Assembly: GCF_008973665.1 (NCBI RefSeq)
Contig: NZ_WACP01000001.1
Coordinates: forward strand, 434,001-498,000
Direction: 5' to 3'
Origin: Paenibacillus tengchongensis
GTDB taxonomy: Bacteria; Bacillota; Bacilli; Paenibacillales; Paenibacillaceae
DNA: 64,000 nt
Shown here piece after piece: positions 40,751 to 50,492 of this stretch (the stretch's first letter is position 1; the number at the start of each line of letters is the position of its first letter). A program made the position numbers and the translations under genes. The notes below the pieces were generated by a model. That model was given only the letters and a program-made list of their open reading frames with translations, was not told the origin of the DNA and made no database searches.

Positions 40751-41434
40751 CTAAATCACGACGCTTTCGCCGGCTTTCAGCGCATAGCCCTGAATCCCTT
40801 CCTGCCCCAGCCGGTTGCAGAATTCCGCGCCGTCCTGGGCGATGTCCGGGAAGGTATTATAATGAAGTGGAACCACCTTCTCCGCCCGCAGCCAGCGCGC
40901 CGCCAGCAGGGCGTCGTCCGGACCCATCGTCAGCACATCTCCGATCGGCAGGGCCGCAGCGTCAATCCGGTTACGCTCCCCGATCAGCCGCATATCGCCG
41001 AACAAGGCGGTGTCTCCGGCATGATAGAGTGTTTTCCCGCCGCAGGTCAGCAGAATTCCGGCAGGCTGTCCGGCATAAATCCAGGTATCTCCTTCGGTAA
41101 CCGATGAGGAGTGGAAGGCTTGGGTGTACTTCACTGTGAACCCGCCGTAGGTCCGGCTCCCGCCCGTATTCATATGCTGCACCTTCGCGCCCTTCAGCCG
41201 GCAGTATTCCGCCAGTTCATAGACGGCAAAGATCGGGCAGTCGTTGTTCCTCGCAATCTCCAGGCTATCGCCGAAATGGTCGGAATGGCCATGGGTCAGC
41301 AGCACGGCATCCACTTTAATATCTGCCGCAGAGATCCCCGAGTTCGGATTCCCGCTCAGGAAAGGGTCGATAATCACCTTTGCCTGCTCCGTTTCCACAA
41401 GCAATGCCGAGTGTCCGTAATATGTTAATTTCAT
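40751..41434 (-). CDS. UPF0173 metal-dependent hydrolase, metallo-beta-lactamase fold
   Basis: A 227-residue metallo-beta-lactamase-like protein. The metal ligands are in THGHSDH (H48, H50, D52 and H53), with AFHSSSV and YHAGDTALFGDM later and PLHYNTFP at the C-terminus. It resembles YtkL of B. subtilis and E. coli UlaG-like family members. The substrate is unknown. GGAGG lies ahead of the ATG. It converges with the glycosyltransferase and may be monocistronic. Confidence 0.88.
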   Translation of the reverse strand: MKLTYYGHSALLVETEQAKVIIDPFLSGNPNSGISAADIKVDAVLLTHGHSDHFGDSLEIARNNDCPIFAVYELAEYCRLKGAKVQHMNTGGSRTYGGFTVKYTQAFHSSSVTEGDTWIYAGQPAGILLTCGGKTLYHAGDTALFGDMRLIGERNRIDAAALPIGDVLTMGPDDALLAARWLRAEKVVPLHYNTFPDIAQDGAEFCNRLGQEGIQGYALKAGESVVI

Positions 41435-41511
41435 CGCTACTGCGCCTCCTCAAAGTTCAGATAAATTTATTTTACCCGATATCTATCCTTGAGCCTTGCA
41501 GAAGTTCAATA

Positions 41512-42402
41512 TTATTTATAAAACGTATGATTGCCGATCGTCTTGGCGTAAGTCCGCGAATGGTGTACCGTCAAATCTTGAGCCAGCTTCAGGGACAGGA
41601 AAAAATAGGTGTCATCCGACACTTCTTTGACCCCGGATAGCGCCGCATTGACCGCCTTAATGCTCTCTTCATTCGGTTTAACCCGGTCGATCCGCCCGTT
41701 GCCTACCGGACTAAATTGGCTTTTCTGATATATCACATCATAAACTGTGTCGGGAAAATTGGCTGACCGCAGCCGGTTCAGAACAACGTTGGCAACTGCC
41801 ACTTTGCCCTTGTACGGTTCGCCTTCCGCTTCTGCCATCACGATCTTTTGCAGCAGTAGCAGGTCTTCTTCGGTTACCTTGTAGCTCCAGGTCGCTTCCG
41901 CTTGCTGATCCTGGCTTAACAGCTTGGTCCGAGAGAAGAACAATGTGGTGGGGGGGTATTGAGAAGAGGCCGTTTGTGCCTGATTAACAGTCTGACTCCC
42001 CTTGGCATCCGCCTGTTTGACCGCTTGTTTTGCGGCCGGCGGCTTCTTCATCACAGTCGCGGTTACTTTGGCGGCCTCAGTCTTGGCCGGCTTTGCCGGT
42101 GCCAGCTTGGTTGGACTGATCCATTCCGCAGTAGCTTTGCCTGCCCAGTGATCCTTCAGGCTTGCGGCTGTGGTGTAGAGTATGGGTTTAAGCTTGGTTA
42201 TTGTCCTTGCTGATGAGACTGACAGAGCGGAATCCGGCGCTGAAGCTGCGGAAGCATGTCCTGTTACGACGAGCGCCTCCACTTTCCCTTTATTTGTCCC
42301 GTCGTTCAGGCCGTCCGGGTTCATTAATACTATCGCAGAGAAACACACTAAAATAACGCTCACAAGCAGCGCAATGCAGCGGTTTTGTTTAAAGATTGCC
42401 AT
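41512..42402 (-). CDS. Cell wall hydrolase, SleB/CwlJ type
   Basis: A 296-residue exported protein. A signal/anchor helix (IALLVSVILVCFSAIVL) precedes an Ala-, Lys- and Pro-rich linker (to about residue 170), then a SleB-like catalytic domain: QKIVMAEAEGEPYKGKVAVA, NVVLNRLRSANFPDTVYDVI, QFSPVGNGRID. Such enzymes are lytic transglycosylases that act on spore cortex or on cell walls during growth. The domain lacks the N-terminal peptidoglycan-binding repeats of B. subtilis SleB. GGAGG precedes the ATG. Confidence 0.88.
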   Translation of the reverse strand: MAIFKQNRCIALLVSVILVCFSAIVLMNPDGLNDGTNKGKVEALVVTGHASAASAPDSALSVSSARTITKLKPILYTTAASLKDHWAGKATAEWISPTKLAPAKPAKTEAAKVTATVMKKPPAAKQAVKQADAKGSQTVNQAQTASSQYPPTTLFFSRTKLLSQDQQAEATWSYKVTEEDLLLLQKIVMAEAEGEPYKGKVAVANVVLNRLRSANFPDTVYDVIYQKSQFSPVGNGRIDRVKPNEESIKAVNAALSGVKEVSDDTYFFLSLKLAQDLTVHHSRTYAKTIGNHTFYK

Positions 42403-42485
42403 TATTGACCTCCTAGTTTACGGCACACTCCTACTGTATGTAACCGAAAAGGGAAGCTTTGAAAACTTTCGCAGCGATTTTTTTC

Positions 42486-43094
42486 TTACAAAAAAGCCAT
42501 TTTTTCGATCGGTACATACATAGGAATGGCATGCATTTTAGTAGCATACAACATAAAACCATCCACCGTCCAGTCCTTTTCCGAACGAATGTTCTCCATT
42601 TTATTACCCGCAGAGCCCGATTCTGCCAAAATATTCAGATTAAAGGGGCGCCCGTCCCGGTATTTCCGGGCCAACGTAATATGCGGATTATACGCTCTCG
42701 CCTCTTCCGCAAAGCCCAAGGTCTTCGTCGCGGCAACGACGCTTTGCTGGAGCGTCCGCAACTGGTCAAGCTCACCGGAAACCCCGGCCCATAGCACTCT
42801 CGGCCGGTTCTCCGCACCGAATATTCCCCAGCGGTCCAGCTTCAGCGTGAACGGACGCTGTCCAGACGCCGCCTGCCGCAAAGCTTCCCGCAGTGCCGGT
42901 ATCCGCTCTGCCGGAGTATCGCCCAGAAATTGGAGGGTAATATGATAATCCTGAAAATGTGTCCATTTTGCAAACTTAGCCTTGGAAGATGCTTCCGCAC
43001 CCGCTTTTTCCAGCTGCTCACTAAGGGGTTCCGGAAGCTTAACCGCTATAAACAGGCGCTCCGTCCGCTGAACGTTACCTTTATACTCCATCAT
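42486..43094 (-). CDS. thpR: RNA 2',3'-cyclic phosphodiesterase
   Basis: A 202-residue enzyme of the 2H phosphoesterase family. The two H-x-T-x motifs are HITLQFLG at residues 51-58 and HITLARKY from residue 138. The family cuts 2',3'-cyclic phosphate ends of RNA and was first described as a 2'-5' RNA ligase. AAAAGGTG lies ahead of two adjacent ATG codons (43094 and 43091); a 14-codon upstream extension is not supported. It is divergent from the dehydrogenase gene. Confidence 0.88.
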   Translation of the reverse strand: MMEYKGNVQRTERLFIAVKLPEPLSEQLEKAGAEASSKAKFAKWTHFQDYHITLQFLGDTPAERIPALREALRQAASGQRPFTLKLDRWGIFGAENRPRVLWAGVSGELDQLRTLQQSVVAATKTLGFAEEARAYNPHITLARKYRDGRPFNLNILAESGSAGNKMENIRSEKDWTVDGFMLYATKMHAIPMYVPIEKMAFL

Positions 43095-43195
43095 GGTTTC
43101 ACCTTTTCGCTCAGATTTGTTATCCTTATTCTGCATGATTTCATTCTACACAATTCGCCACCGATTCAGAAATTGTATCACGGGAGGGAACCGTC

Positions 43196-44152
43196 ATGAC
43201 GAAATCCATTGTTTGTTTGCAGCCGCTGTCATCCCGCCAGCAGGAGCTTATCCGTGCAGCCGCCCCGGGTTATACGCTGACCCTGGACGATGCCAAGCAT
43301 CCTGATTCCGAGTTACTTAAACAGGCTGAAATTGTAATCGGCTGGAGCAAAAAAGGCGCCGACGCGCTGCTCGCTCCTGATTCTTCGCTCCGCTGGGTGC
43401 AGACCTGGTCGGCCGGAGTAGAGAAGCTGCCGCTTGAGCGTCTCGAAGAGCGCGGGATCGCGCTGACTAACGCGAGCGGTGTCCATGCCGAGCCGATCAC
43501 CGCGGTCATCTTCAGCTTTATGCTGCTGTTCACCCGCAGCATGCACACCGCGCTGCGCAACCAGCAGCAGCGGATCTGGCAGCCGGACCTGAAGCTGACC
43601 GAGCTGACCGGCAAGACGGCCGTGATTTGCGGTACCGGCTCTATCGGGACGGAAACGGCCCGGATCGCCAAGGCGTTCCGGATGAAGACGCTGGGCATCA
43701 GCCGATCCGGCAAGCCGGTGGACGGCTTTGACCGGGTCTGCAAGACTGGAGAGCTGGAGCAGGTCGCAGGTGAAGCCGATTTTGTCATCAACACACTGCC
43801 GCTGACCGATGAGACCCGGGGCTTGTTCGGGGAAGCCGTCTTCTCCGCCTGCAAAGAAGGAGCCTATTACATTAATATCGGCCGCGGAGCGACCACCGAT
43901 ACGGAAGCGCTGATCGCCGCACTCAACAGCGGCAGGCTGGCCGGAGCGGGACTCGATGTCTTTGAGACCGAGCCGTTGCCGGAGGACCACCCCCTCTGGT
44001 CTATGGAGCAGGTAATCATCACCCCCCACTGTGCGGGCTCTACGGACCGGTACGGCGACCGGATTATCGAAATTTTTAATGAGAATATGAAATCTTATCT
44101 GGAGGAAGGCGCCCCTTCGCGCAACGTAGTGGATTATGCGCGCCAATATTGA
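43196..44152 (+). CDS. D-2-hydroxyacid dehydrogenase
   Basis: A 318-residue NAD(P)-dependent enzyme. The nucleotide loop is CGTGSIGTETARIA near residue 142; the catalytic stretch TLPLTDETRGLFGE, GAYYINIGRGATTDTEALIA and the terminal catalytic histidine in ITPHCAGSTDRYGDRI are all present. The family reduces 2-oxoacids or related compounds; the substrate is not clear. GGGAGGG precedes the ATG. Confidence 0.9.
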   Translation: MTKSIVCLQPLSSRQQELIRAAAPGYTLTLDDAKHPDSELLKQAEIVIGWSKKGADALLAPDSSLRWVQTWSAGVEKLPLERLEERGIALTNASGVHAEPITAVIFSFMLLFTRSMHTALRNQQQRIWQPDLKLTELTGKTAVICGTGSIGTETARIAKAFRMKTLGISRSGKPVDGFDRVCKTGELEQVAGEADFVINTLPLTDETRGLFGEAVFSACKEGAYYINIGRGATTDTEALIAALNSGRLAGAGLDVFETEPLPEDHPLWSMEQVIITPHCAGSTDRYGDRIIEIFNENMKSYLEEGAPSRNVVDYARQY

Positions 44153-44183
44153 TTCACAGCTCCATTTATAACCGCTTAAGACA

Positions 44184-44223
44184 AACAACCGGGGTCCCGC
44201 CCACATGCGGTTCCCCGGTTGTT
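44184..44223. terminator. Bidirectional terminator between dehydrogenase and mannanase
   Basis: AACAACCGGGG and CCCCGGTTGTT form a perfect stem around an 18-base loop. The two genes converge on it. Confidence 0.85.
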
Positions 44224-44249
44224 CCTTTCTTACCTGTCCCCTGTTAAGC

Positions 44250-47200
44250 TCAGAGCTCCGGGGCTGCGGTAAGCGTCACCTCCTGCAAATACAGCATGGC
44301 GTTCCCTTCCCCGCCGGCAATATCTTCGATCAGGAGGCCTATGCTGAGCACACTGGCAAGGTCCACCCCTTCCGCTGCAGCCGCCGCAGGCAGCACAATC
44401 GACAATGTCGTGTAGCCGCTGGAGTCAATCTCGACCGGCTGGCCGCTGTCGCTCCATTTCCACCCGGCCGTCTTGATGAACAGGCGGGCCTTGGCTGATC
44501 CGCCGGACAGCTTGACCTTGGCGCTCAAGGTCTCCAGCCCGCTGAGATTCAGCCCGGAAGGGTACACGCCCAGCTCAAACGAACCGCTGGCCTTCAGCTC
44601 GAACGGCACGGCTGCCGCCTGTTCCCCGGCGGCGAATTCCACCGTTCCGGCATTGGCGCTGCTGCCGTTCTCCGCCTTCCAGCCGAGTATATCTTCTTCA
44701 TTCTTGAACTGGTACAGAACGCCCGGCTCATGCGGCTGAGGCCCTTCGTTCCCTCCGGATACTTCCGGCAGCGCAGGATCATATACCGCCTTTATATCAT
44801 CGAAATATAGCGTTCCCTCATGCGGCTGCCCATCCATGGCATTGACATACAGCTTAAAGCTCTGGACCTTCGCCAGCTTCTCCTGCGTCAGCGGGCCGCT
44901 GGCCCCCCAGCCCATTTCCTTCAAGTCCTTCAGGGCGAGCACGATCCGACCCTCGCTATCGGGGGCAACCTCCGGGTAAGCCTCCAGATAAATTCCGTCA
45001 ATGACGAGCTGCACTACCAGCTTAAGCGGCGCTCCCGTTTCCGCATAGCTTCCGCTGCCTTCGGAGGCAATCCACATGCTGACGGCGTTGTAATCCGACC
45101 AGTCGAGGGAACCGAGATTCTTGCCGATTCCCGCATAGCCGGCCGCAGCCAGGCTGTAATCCAGCTTCAGGCCATACTTGCCGCCGGACTTGCGCTCAGA
45201 ACTCAGGCTCACCGTAATATCGTCGCCGCCGGCCTTCGGATATTTAGCCTGCAGCGCGTCGGCGCTTGCCCCGTAGCTCTCGAAATCATCGACCAGCGCC
45301 TGGTCCGCCGCCGGCGTGGTGTACACATTATACAATTCAAGATTGTCTACATAGACAGGCAACTCGCCTGCTGAAGTCAGGCCGCTGCCTACAATCGAGA
45401 CTGCCAGCCCCTTCGCGGCTGCCGTCAAGGCGGGATCGCTGAGCTCAATATCTGCTGTGTACCGGTAATACTCGGTGCCTGAAACGTCAAGCATCTCTAG
45501 CTCGGACAGCTTCTTGTAGCTGGATTCCATGCCGTATTTGGTATTCCAGTCATCCGGCAGCTGCACAACAGTCCGCAGAGCGGCGCTGCCTTCCGCATTA
45601 GAAGCCTGTACGGGAATCAGCACATCCAGCTTCACCCGCCCCGCCTTGGCCAGATCGATGCCCTGCAGCGCTTCCGGTGTAAGCTGCAGCTTCAGCTCCT
45701 GCCAGGTATCTGCGGCATCCAGACCGGCGGTAACATGAATATCCAGCTTGCCGTCCCCGCCGACTTCGGCATGTTTCAGCTCAGTCTTAATGGTATCGCC
45801 GTCGCCGGCGAGGCCGGACCAGGTCCCGTTATTTTGGACCAGCCGCAGCGTTTCCGCACTATCAAACCCCAGTTTCAGCAGCGGCACTTCGCTGATCCTT
45901 ACAAATACAGTGACCTTGCTGTTCAGCACGTTCTCTCCTGTGATGTAGGCCTTTACGGTGATTTCTGCCGAGGAGCCGTTCATTTCGGCTTCGGGTTTCC
46001 AGACCGCCGAATAATACCCGTCGGCACCGAGTGTCATCCCGGTCTCCGCCTCAGAGCCATTGATGCTGAACACAACCTTGTCCGGGGCTGCCCCGCTGAC
46101 CTTGGCGCGGATAACCGTCTCCGCCGAAGTCACAGTACCGATATCCGTTGGCGTCACGATGTGCAGCAATGGTTCCTTGGCAGCTGCACTAACCTTACGG
46201 TCGTATTTGTTATCTTCCTTCACCTCAGCGGCGAAGGCAGTATATGAATCTTTATAGAAATTTATAAAGTCCGGCACCAGCTCATGGTCCGCTTTATCCG
46301 GCACATTCTTATAAGGCACATACAAATTGTTGCCTTCCCCGAAGTTCGCCCAGGTCAGCATATAGGAGATTCGCGCCGCATCGGGGTCGGCTTTGATGGC
46401 GTTCAGTACTTTGGTGAACCATTCAAGCTCGTTGTTGCCGGAGGTCTTCATACCGGCTGCGCTGTAGCCGTATTCCGACAGCGTGACAATCTTCCCTTTG
46501 GCCACGGCAAGCTTGGAGATCATCTTCAGGTCCTTTACCAGCCCGTCGAGGAAGGCTTGCGTTCCGGCATTGTCTTTGCTGTCATATTGGTCCATGCCGA
46601 GAATGTCCACGAAGGCGTCGCCCGGATAGGTGGTCAAATAGTCACTTTCATTGCCGCCAAACGACCCGTTTGGAGAAAAAACATACAGGAAATTGTGCAC
46701 GCCTTTGGTATCGCGCAGATATTCTACCGTATAGCGGTAGAGCTCGGCGTATTCGCTTTTGGTGGTAGTTCCCGCTCCCCACCAGAACCAGCTGCCGTTC
46801 TGTTCATGGAACGGGCGGAACAATACGGGAATCAGCTGGCCGCTGTCATCCTGCAGATGATTTGCGAAATCGGCAATCCGGTCCAGGTAGGCATTGAACT
46901 CGGCGTTCTTATCACCGCCCGGCAGAATCCGCGTTACGACCGAGGCCGTCGCCCCCTTAGTATTGCTGGTATCGTTGAAGCTGCCGCCAGTCGCAAAATT
47001 ATAAGGATGGGTGCTCAGCGTCACAATGCCGCCAAGCTCATACGCTTCCTTCATCGCTGCGCTCAGTCCCTTGCGGCTGGCTTCATAGTCCCCCGATACC
47101 CCGGGAGGCGTTTCATAACCGTCCAGACTGAGGGTATCCCAGCCGAATACGGCCGGATAATCCCCGGTTACGCTGTAGACATCGGAAATCACCTTACCGT

Positions 47201-48521
47201 CCTTGTCCTTGCCGGAGATCGATACCGTCGTATCATGCTGATGCCCGAACATAATCTGCTTGCCGCTCTGTTCTTTCAAATAGACCAGCAGTGACCGGGT
47301 AGCTGCGGTCGCCTCCGGATCCGTAATATTTACGGTGACATTGTCCGTTGGCCCGCCGTTTCCGCCTCCGCCGTTCCCGCCCCCGTTATTGCCGGTGGCG
47401 GCTGGTGTTCCGGTCGAAGAGCCGGCAACGGCTCCATTCTTCACCGCATACACGCCGGCCATCAGCGCCTGGCCGTTCAGCGTGACCGGCGCTGTCTTGA
47501 CCTCCAGCCGGGTGATCTGGCCTTTCCCGGTAATCACTGTACCGGCCGCCTCTGCGGCAACAGTCAAATCACCGATGGCGGACCCCTCACTGAGTTCAAG
47601 ACTAGAAGCGCTTACAAGATGAAGCCGGGCAATGCTCGTCGTGCCCTCCAGGACCAGCCGGACCTGACCTTCCGGGCGGTTCACCTGCACCTGTGCCAGC
47701 TTGGAGTCCTGCAAATGCACGGAATTGCCGCCTCCGCCCTGCACGTAGACGGTACCCGTCACACCTACGCGGGCCAGTGAGGCATCGCCGTCCCCAATGC
47801 CCGGAGCCAGATACAAATTGCCGGATACCGAGCCGTCCTGCAGTGTTGCTCCACTGCGGACTATCAATACATTGCCGGCAATCTCTCCGGCAGTATAGGT
47901 TCCGGGCTGGTTATAGTAGCGGCTGGTCAGTCTGTCCAGCAGGCTTACCAATTCTGCACGGACAATGTGCTTCTGCGGACGGAAGCTGCCGTCCGGATAC
48001 CCTTTCAGCATTCCCGACAATGCCTGGACCGCCTCCTCTGCATAAACACTGATCGCCGGGCTGTCCGTGTAACCAGCCTTGCCTGCTCCGGCTTCCGTCT
48101 GCAGCGAGTAGACTGCAGCCAGAAGTACAGCGGCATCTTCCCGGGTTACCGGTGTATCCGCTTTCGCAAGATTGCCGGGGTAGCCCTTGTAGTAGCCGGC
48201 TTGCTTGGCTGCAGCCAGGTCCTTCGCATACCAGGCATCCTGAGGCACATCGGCGAAAGGTTCTCCGGCAGGAAGACTGAAGCCGAACAGCCTGTTGATG
48301 ACAGCAGTCAGTTCCGCACGGGTAACTGCGCGGTCCGGCTTAAAGGAACCGTCCGGATAGCCGCGGACAACTCCGTATCCCTGCCACCTCGCTGCGGCCT
48401 CCTGGGCCCAGTGGCCTTTAAGATCACTGCGGTACGGAACGGCAGCCCAGGCAGGGGACGCCATAGAAACTATGATGACACCGATCAGCAGCAGCATCAA
48501 GCTTGATTTAAATCGTTTCAA
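44250..48521 (-). CDS. Cell-surface multimodular beta-mannanase (SLH - GH26 - CBM)
   Basis: A 1,423-residue exported enzyme. Signal peptide 1-26 (cut after AWA), three S-layer homology domains (about 35-200; GYPDGSFKPDRAVTRAEL is typical), a stalk that looks like a right-handed beta-helix (210-365), a Gly/Asn linker (377-392), and a glycoside hydrolase family 26 domain (about 400-765). The acid/base Glu is E573 (FRPFHEQNG) and the nucleophile E683 (TLSEYGY). After an Ig-like region, three beta-sandwich modules resembling carbohydrate-binding domains follow (around 890, 1100 and 1290). It should be anchored to cell-wall polymer and cut mannans. Confidence 0.93.
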   Translation of the reverse strand: MKRFKSSLMLLLIGVIIVSMASPAWAAVPYRSDLKGHWAQEAAARWQGYGVVRGYPDGSFKPDRAVTRAELTAVINRLFGFSLPAGEPFADVPQDAWYAKDLAAAKQAGYYKGYPGNLAKADTPVTREDAAVLLAAVYSLQTEAGAGKAGYTDSPAISVYAEEAVQALSGMLKGYPDGSFRPQKHIVRAELVSLLDRLTSRYYNQPGTYTAGEIAGNVLIVRSGATLQDGSVSGNLYLAPGIGDGDASLARVGVTGTVYVQGGGGNSVHLQDSKLAQVQVNRPEGQVRLVLEGTTSIARLHLVSASSLELSEGSAIGDLTVAAEAAGTVITGKGQITRLEVKTAPVTLNGQALMAGVYAVKNGAVAGSSTGTPAATGNNGGGNGGGGNGGPTDNVTVNITDPEATAATRSLLVYLKEQSGKQIMFGHQHDTTVSISGKDKDGKVISDVYSVTGDYPAVFGWDTLSLDGYETPPGVSGDYEASRKGLSAAMKEAYELGGIVTLSTHPYNFATGGSFNDTSNTKGATASVVTRILPGGDKNAEFNAYLDRIADFANHLQDDSGQLIPVLFRPFHEQNGSWFWWGAGTTTKSEYAELYRYTVEYLRDTKGVHNFLYVFSPNGSFGGNESDYLTTYPGDAFVDILGMDQYDSKDNAGTQAFLDGLVKDLKMISKLAVAKGKIVTLSEYGYSAAGMKTSGNNELEWFTKVLNAIKADPDAARISYMLTWANFGEGNNLYVPYKNVPDKADHELVPDFINFYKDSYTAFAAEVKEDNKYDRKVSAAAKEPLLHIVTPTDIGTVTSAETVIRAKVSGAAPDKVVFSINGSEAETGMTLGADGYYSAVWKPEAEMNGSSAEITVKAYITGENVLNSKVTVFVRISEVPLLKLGFDSAETLRLVQNNGTWSGLAGDGDTIKTELKHAEVGGDGKLDIHVTAGLDAADTWQELKLQLTPEALQGIDLAKAGRVKLDVLIPVQASNAEGSAALRTVVQLPDDWNTKYGMESSYKKLSELEMLDVSGTEYYRYTADIELSDPALTAAAKGLAVSIVGSGLTSAGELPVYVDNLELYNVYTTPAADQALVDDFESYGASADALQAKYPKAGGDDITVSLSSERKSGGKYGLKLDYSLAAAGYAGIGKNLGSLDWSDYNAVSMWIASEGSGSYAETGAPLKLVVQLVIDGIYLEAYPEVAPDSEGRIVLALKDLKEMGWGASGPLTQEKLAKVQSFKLYVNAMDGQPHEGTLYFDDIKAVYDPALPEVSGGNEGPQPHEPGVLYQFKNEEDILGWKAENGSSANAGTVEFAAGEQAAAVPFELKASGSFELGVYPSGLNLSGLETLSAKVKLSGGSAKARLFIKTAGWKWSDSGQPVEIDSSGYTTLSIVLPAAAAAEGVDLASVLSIGLLIEDIAGGEGNAMLYLQEVTLTAAPEL

Positions 48522-48867
48522 TATACTTGCCTCCTTTAAGTTGTAAGGGTTTTCATTATGTTGCGAGCAATATGGCTGTTACCGACCTCCCATCACCAGT
48601 ATCCAGCTAATAATTTCAGGATTATATTAGCATTAAGTTATAACAAATTCAATAACATAAATAAATTAAAAACCTAAATATTCATTTATAAAAATTCAAC
48701 TCATTGCAGAAATCCAGCTAAACTCTTGAATTATCAGACTTTTCATTCGTTGTTTACAATAAAACTTCATCTGATTAACCCTTTAATTAAAATAACAAAA
48801 TAATAACAAATTCCAAATTCAAGACCAGAATTCTAATTTGAAGCCTGTTTTTCCAAACCAGGAACCA

Positions 48868-48906
48868 GAAAAAAAACAGACCGAACCCTCATGAGGGTCC
48901 GGTCTG
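48868..48906 (-). terminator. Intrinsic terminator of the dGTPase gene
   Basis: CAGACCGGACCCTC and GAGGGTTCGGTCTG form a stem with one mismatch followed by eight T on the minus strand. The rest of 48522-48919, very AT-rich, is the leader and promoter region of the mannanase; no gene is visible. Confidence 0.9.
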
Positions 48907-48919
48907 CTTGCTGAAAGCT

Positions 48920-50329
48920 TTAATCCAGATCGTATATAGAGCCCACTTTCAGGCCATACAGCTCATTGTAGATTTTCTCGGCAAAGGCGTCAGTCATACC
49001 GGCGATATAGTCAATCACCATATGCTCCCAGGTCCAGATCGGCTTCGGCTTCCGCTGGTCTTTCTCATAGCGCTGCAGCCAGTCGCTCGGGATAATCGCC
49101 TTGGACGTTTCGGGATCCAGGAATGCCGCCCACAGCCGCCGCAAAATCCATTCGCTCCGCTTCTGCAGCCGCTGAACGCGCAGGTCGCGGATCATTGTCA
49201 CCCAGGCGAAGCTTTTGAGCACACTGACGGTCCGCAGCATGTCTTCATCCTCCTGCCCGTCCTTGACGAAGGTGACCTTCTTCCAGTCCCCGTCCTCGAT
49301 GACGCCGAGACTGGCGACAAAGGTGCTGACCCAATAGGCCTTCACCTCCCGGCGGGTGCGGGAATAATCATGCTCGCAGGTCGGCATTTTCTCCTTCCAT
49401 ACCTTCAGGAACGAGCTCAGCACTTCGCGGACCTTAGGCCTGATCGCCTCCGGCATCCAGCCCTTCCAGAAGAAGTCCTCCAGCGTGGTGATCTTCTCCA
49501 CGATCAGCCGCTCGGTATGGGCATCATGCATGAAATGCTCATGCACCTCAATTTTGCCGGCCTTGATGCCGTCCTCCAGATCGTGGGCTGAGTAGGCGAT
49601 ATCGTCGCACAAGTCCATCAGCTGGGCCTCCAGCGTCTTTTTGCCGTCCGGTATCCCCCAGTCCTTGCGGATCTCGGAAATATACTCCCATTCATGGAGA
49701 TACATGCCTTTCTTAAGCACCGTTCCCGGGAACGGATATTTGTTAATCCCCAGCAGCACCGCATCGGAAAGATTAAGCCCGTCGATATTCTCCCGCTTCT
49801 CCAGAAACATGATCAGACGGAAATTGTGGGCGTTGCCTTCAAAATGCTCATACTGCCGCTTCAGGCTCTCCTGAATCGTCAGCTTCTGGACCGGACCCGC
49901 GCCCGACTTCAGCGCTTCCTCTTCCGCCCTCTTCGCAATCAGCTGCTCCAGGATATTGTCCAGCACCTCTTCGCCTTTATGGCCAAACGGAGGATGGCCG
50001 AAATCATGGGCAATCGCCGCACATTCCACCACCTCCGGATCAATGACCAGCCCGGGATTATCCGCCTGTCCCGTCTCCACTTCCGGGTAAGCACGCAGCA
50101 GGCTCTTGGCCGCCTCGCGGGCGATTTGCGCCACCTCCAGCGAGTGGGTGAGCCTTGTCCGGTAATAGTCGCCGGTGCCTGCGCCGAACACCTGGGATTT
50201 GCCCTGCAGCCGGCGGAAGGTCGGCGAATGGATCAGGCGCGAATAGTCGCGCTCGTAGACGGCTCTTGAGGTTTCCTGGCGGGTAATCTCCGGATATTGC
50301 CGGTGTTCTCTTTTATCGCTTAGCGTCAT
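48920..50329 (-). CDS. dgt: Deoxyguanosinetriphosphate triphosphohydrolase family protein
   Basis: A 469-residue HD-domain enzyme that cleaves dGTP to deoxyguanosine and triphosphate. It shows the N-terminal SPTFRRLQGKSQVFGAGTGD, then RTRLTHSLEVAQIAREA, and the HD core AIAHDFGHPPFGHKGEEVLD, with DLCDDIAYSAHDLEDGIKAG further on. The ATG at 50329 is preferred because GGGGTGG lies ahead of it; a GTG three codons earlier abuts this site. It has its own terminator. Confidence 0.92.
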   Translation of the reverse strand: MTLSDKREHRQYPEITRQETSRAVYERDYSRLIHSPTFRRLQGKSQVFGAGTGDYYRTRLTHSLEVAQIAREAAKSLLRAYPEVETGQADNPGLVIDPEVVECAAIAHDFGHPPFGHKGEEVLDNILEQLIAKRAEEEALKSGAGPVQKLTIQESLKRQYEHFEGNAHNFRLIMFLEKRENIDGLNLSDAVLLGINKYPFPGTVLKKGMYLHEWEYISEIRKDWGIPDGKKTLEAQLMDLCDDIAYSAHDLEDGIKAGKIEVHEHFMHDAHTERLIVEKITTLEDFFWKGWMPEAIRPKVREVLSSFLKVWKEKMPTCEHDYSRTRREVKAYWVSTFVASLGVIEDGDWKKVTFVKDGQEDEDMLRTVSVLKSFAWVTMIRDLRVQRLQKRSEWILRRLWAAFLDPETSKAIIPSDWLQRYEKDQRKPKPIWTWEHMVIDYIAGMTDAFAEKIYNELYGLKVGSIYDLD

Positions 50330-50492
50330 TTCCGCCACCCCTGTCTTCAGTCGCTTTTGTATTTAGTATCTCATTATAAGCCATTTTCAGGCTGACCGAA
50401 ACGGTTGAATATTTGCAGCCGATCCTGGCGCATCCTAATGCGAAGCGGCTCAAATCCACTACATCAGGAAACGTCTGGAGTGAACTTATCGC

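Noticed and set aside
47335..47622. Plus-strand frame over the Gly-rich linker of the mannanase
   Set aside because: Antisense of the GGN repeats gives Pro-rich nonsense with no start context.
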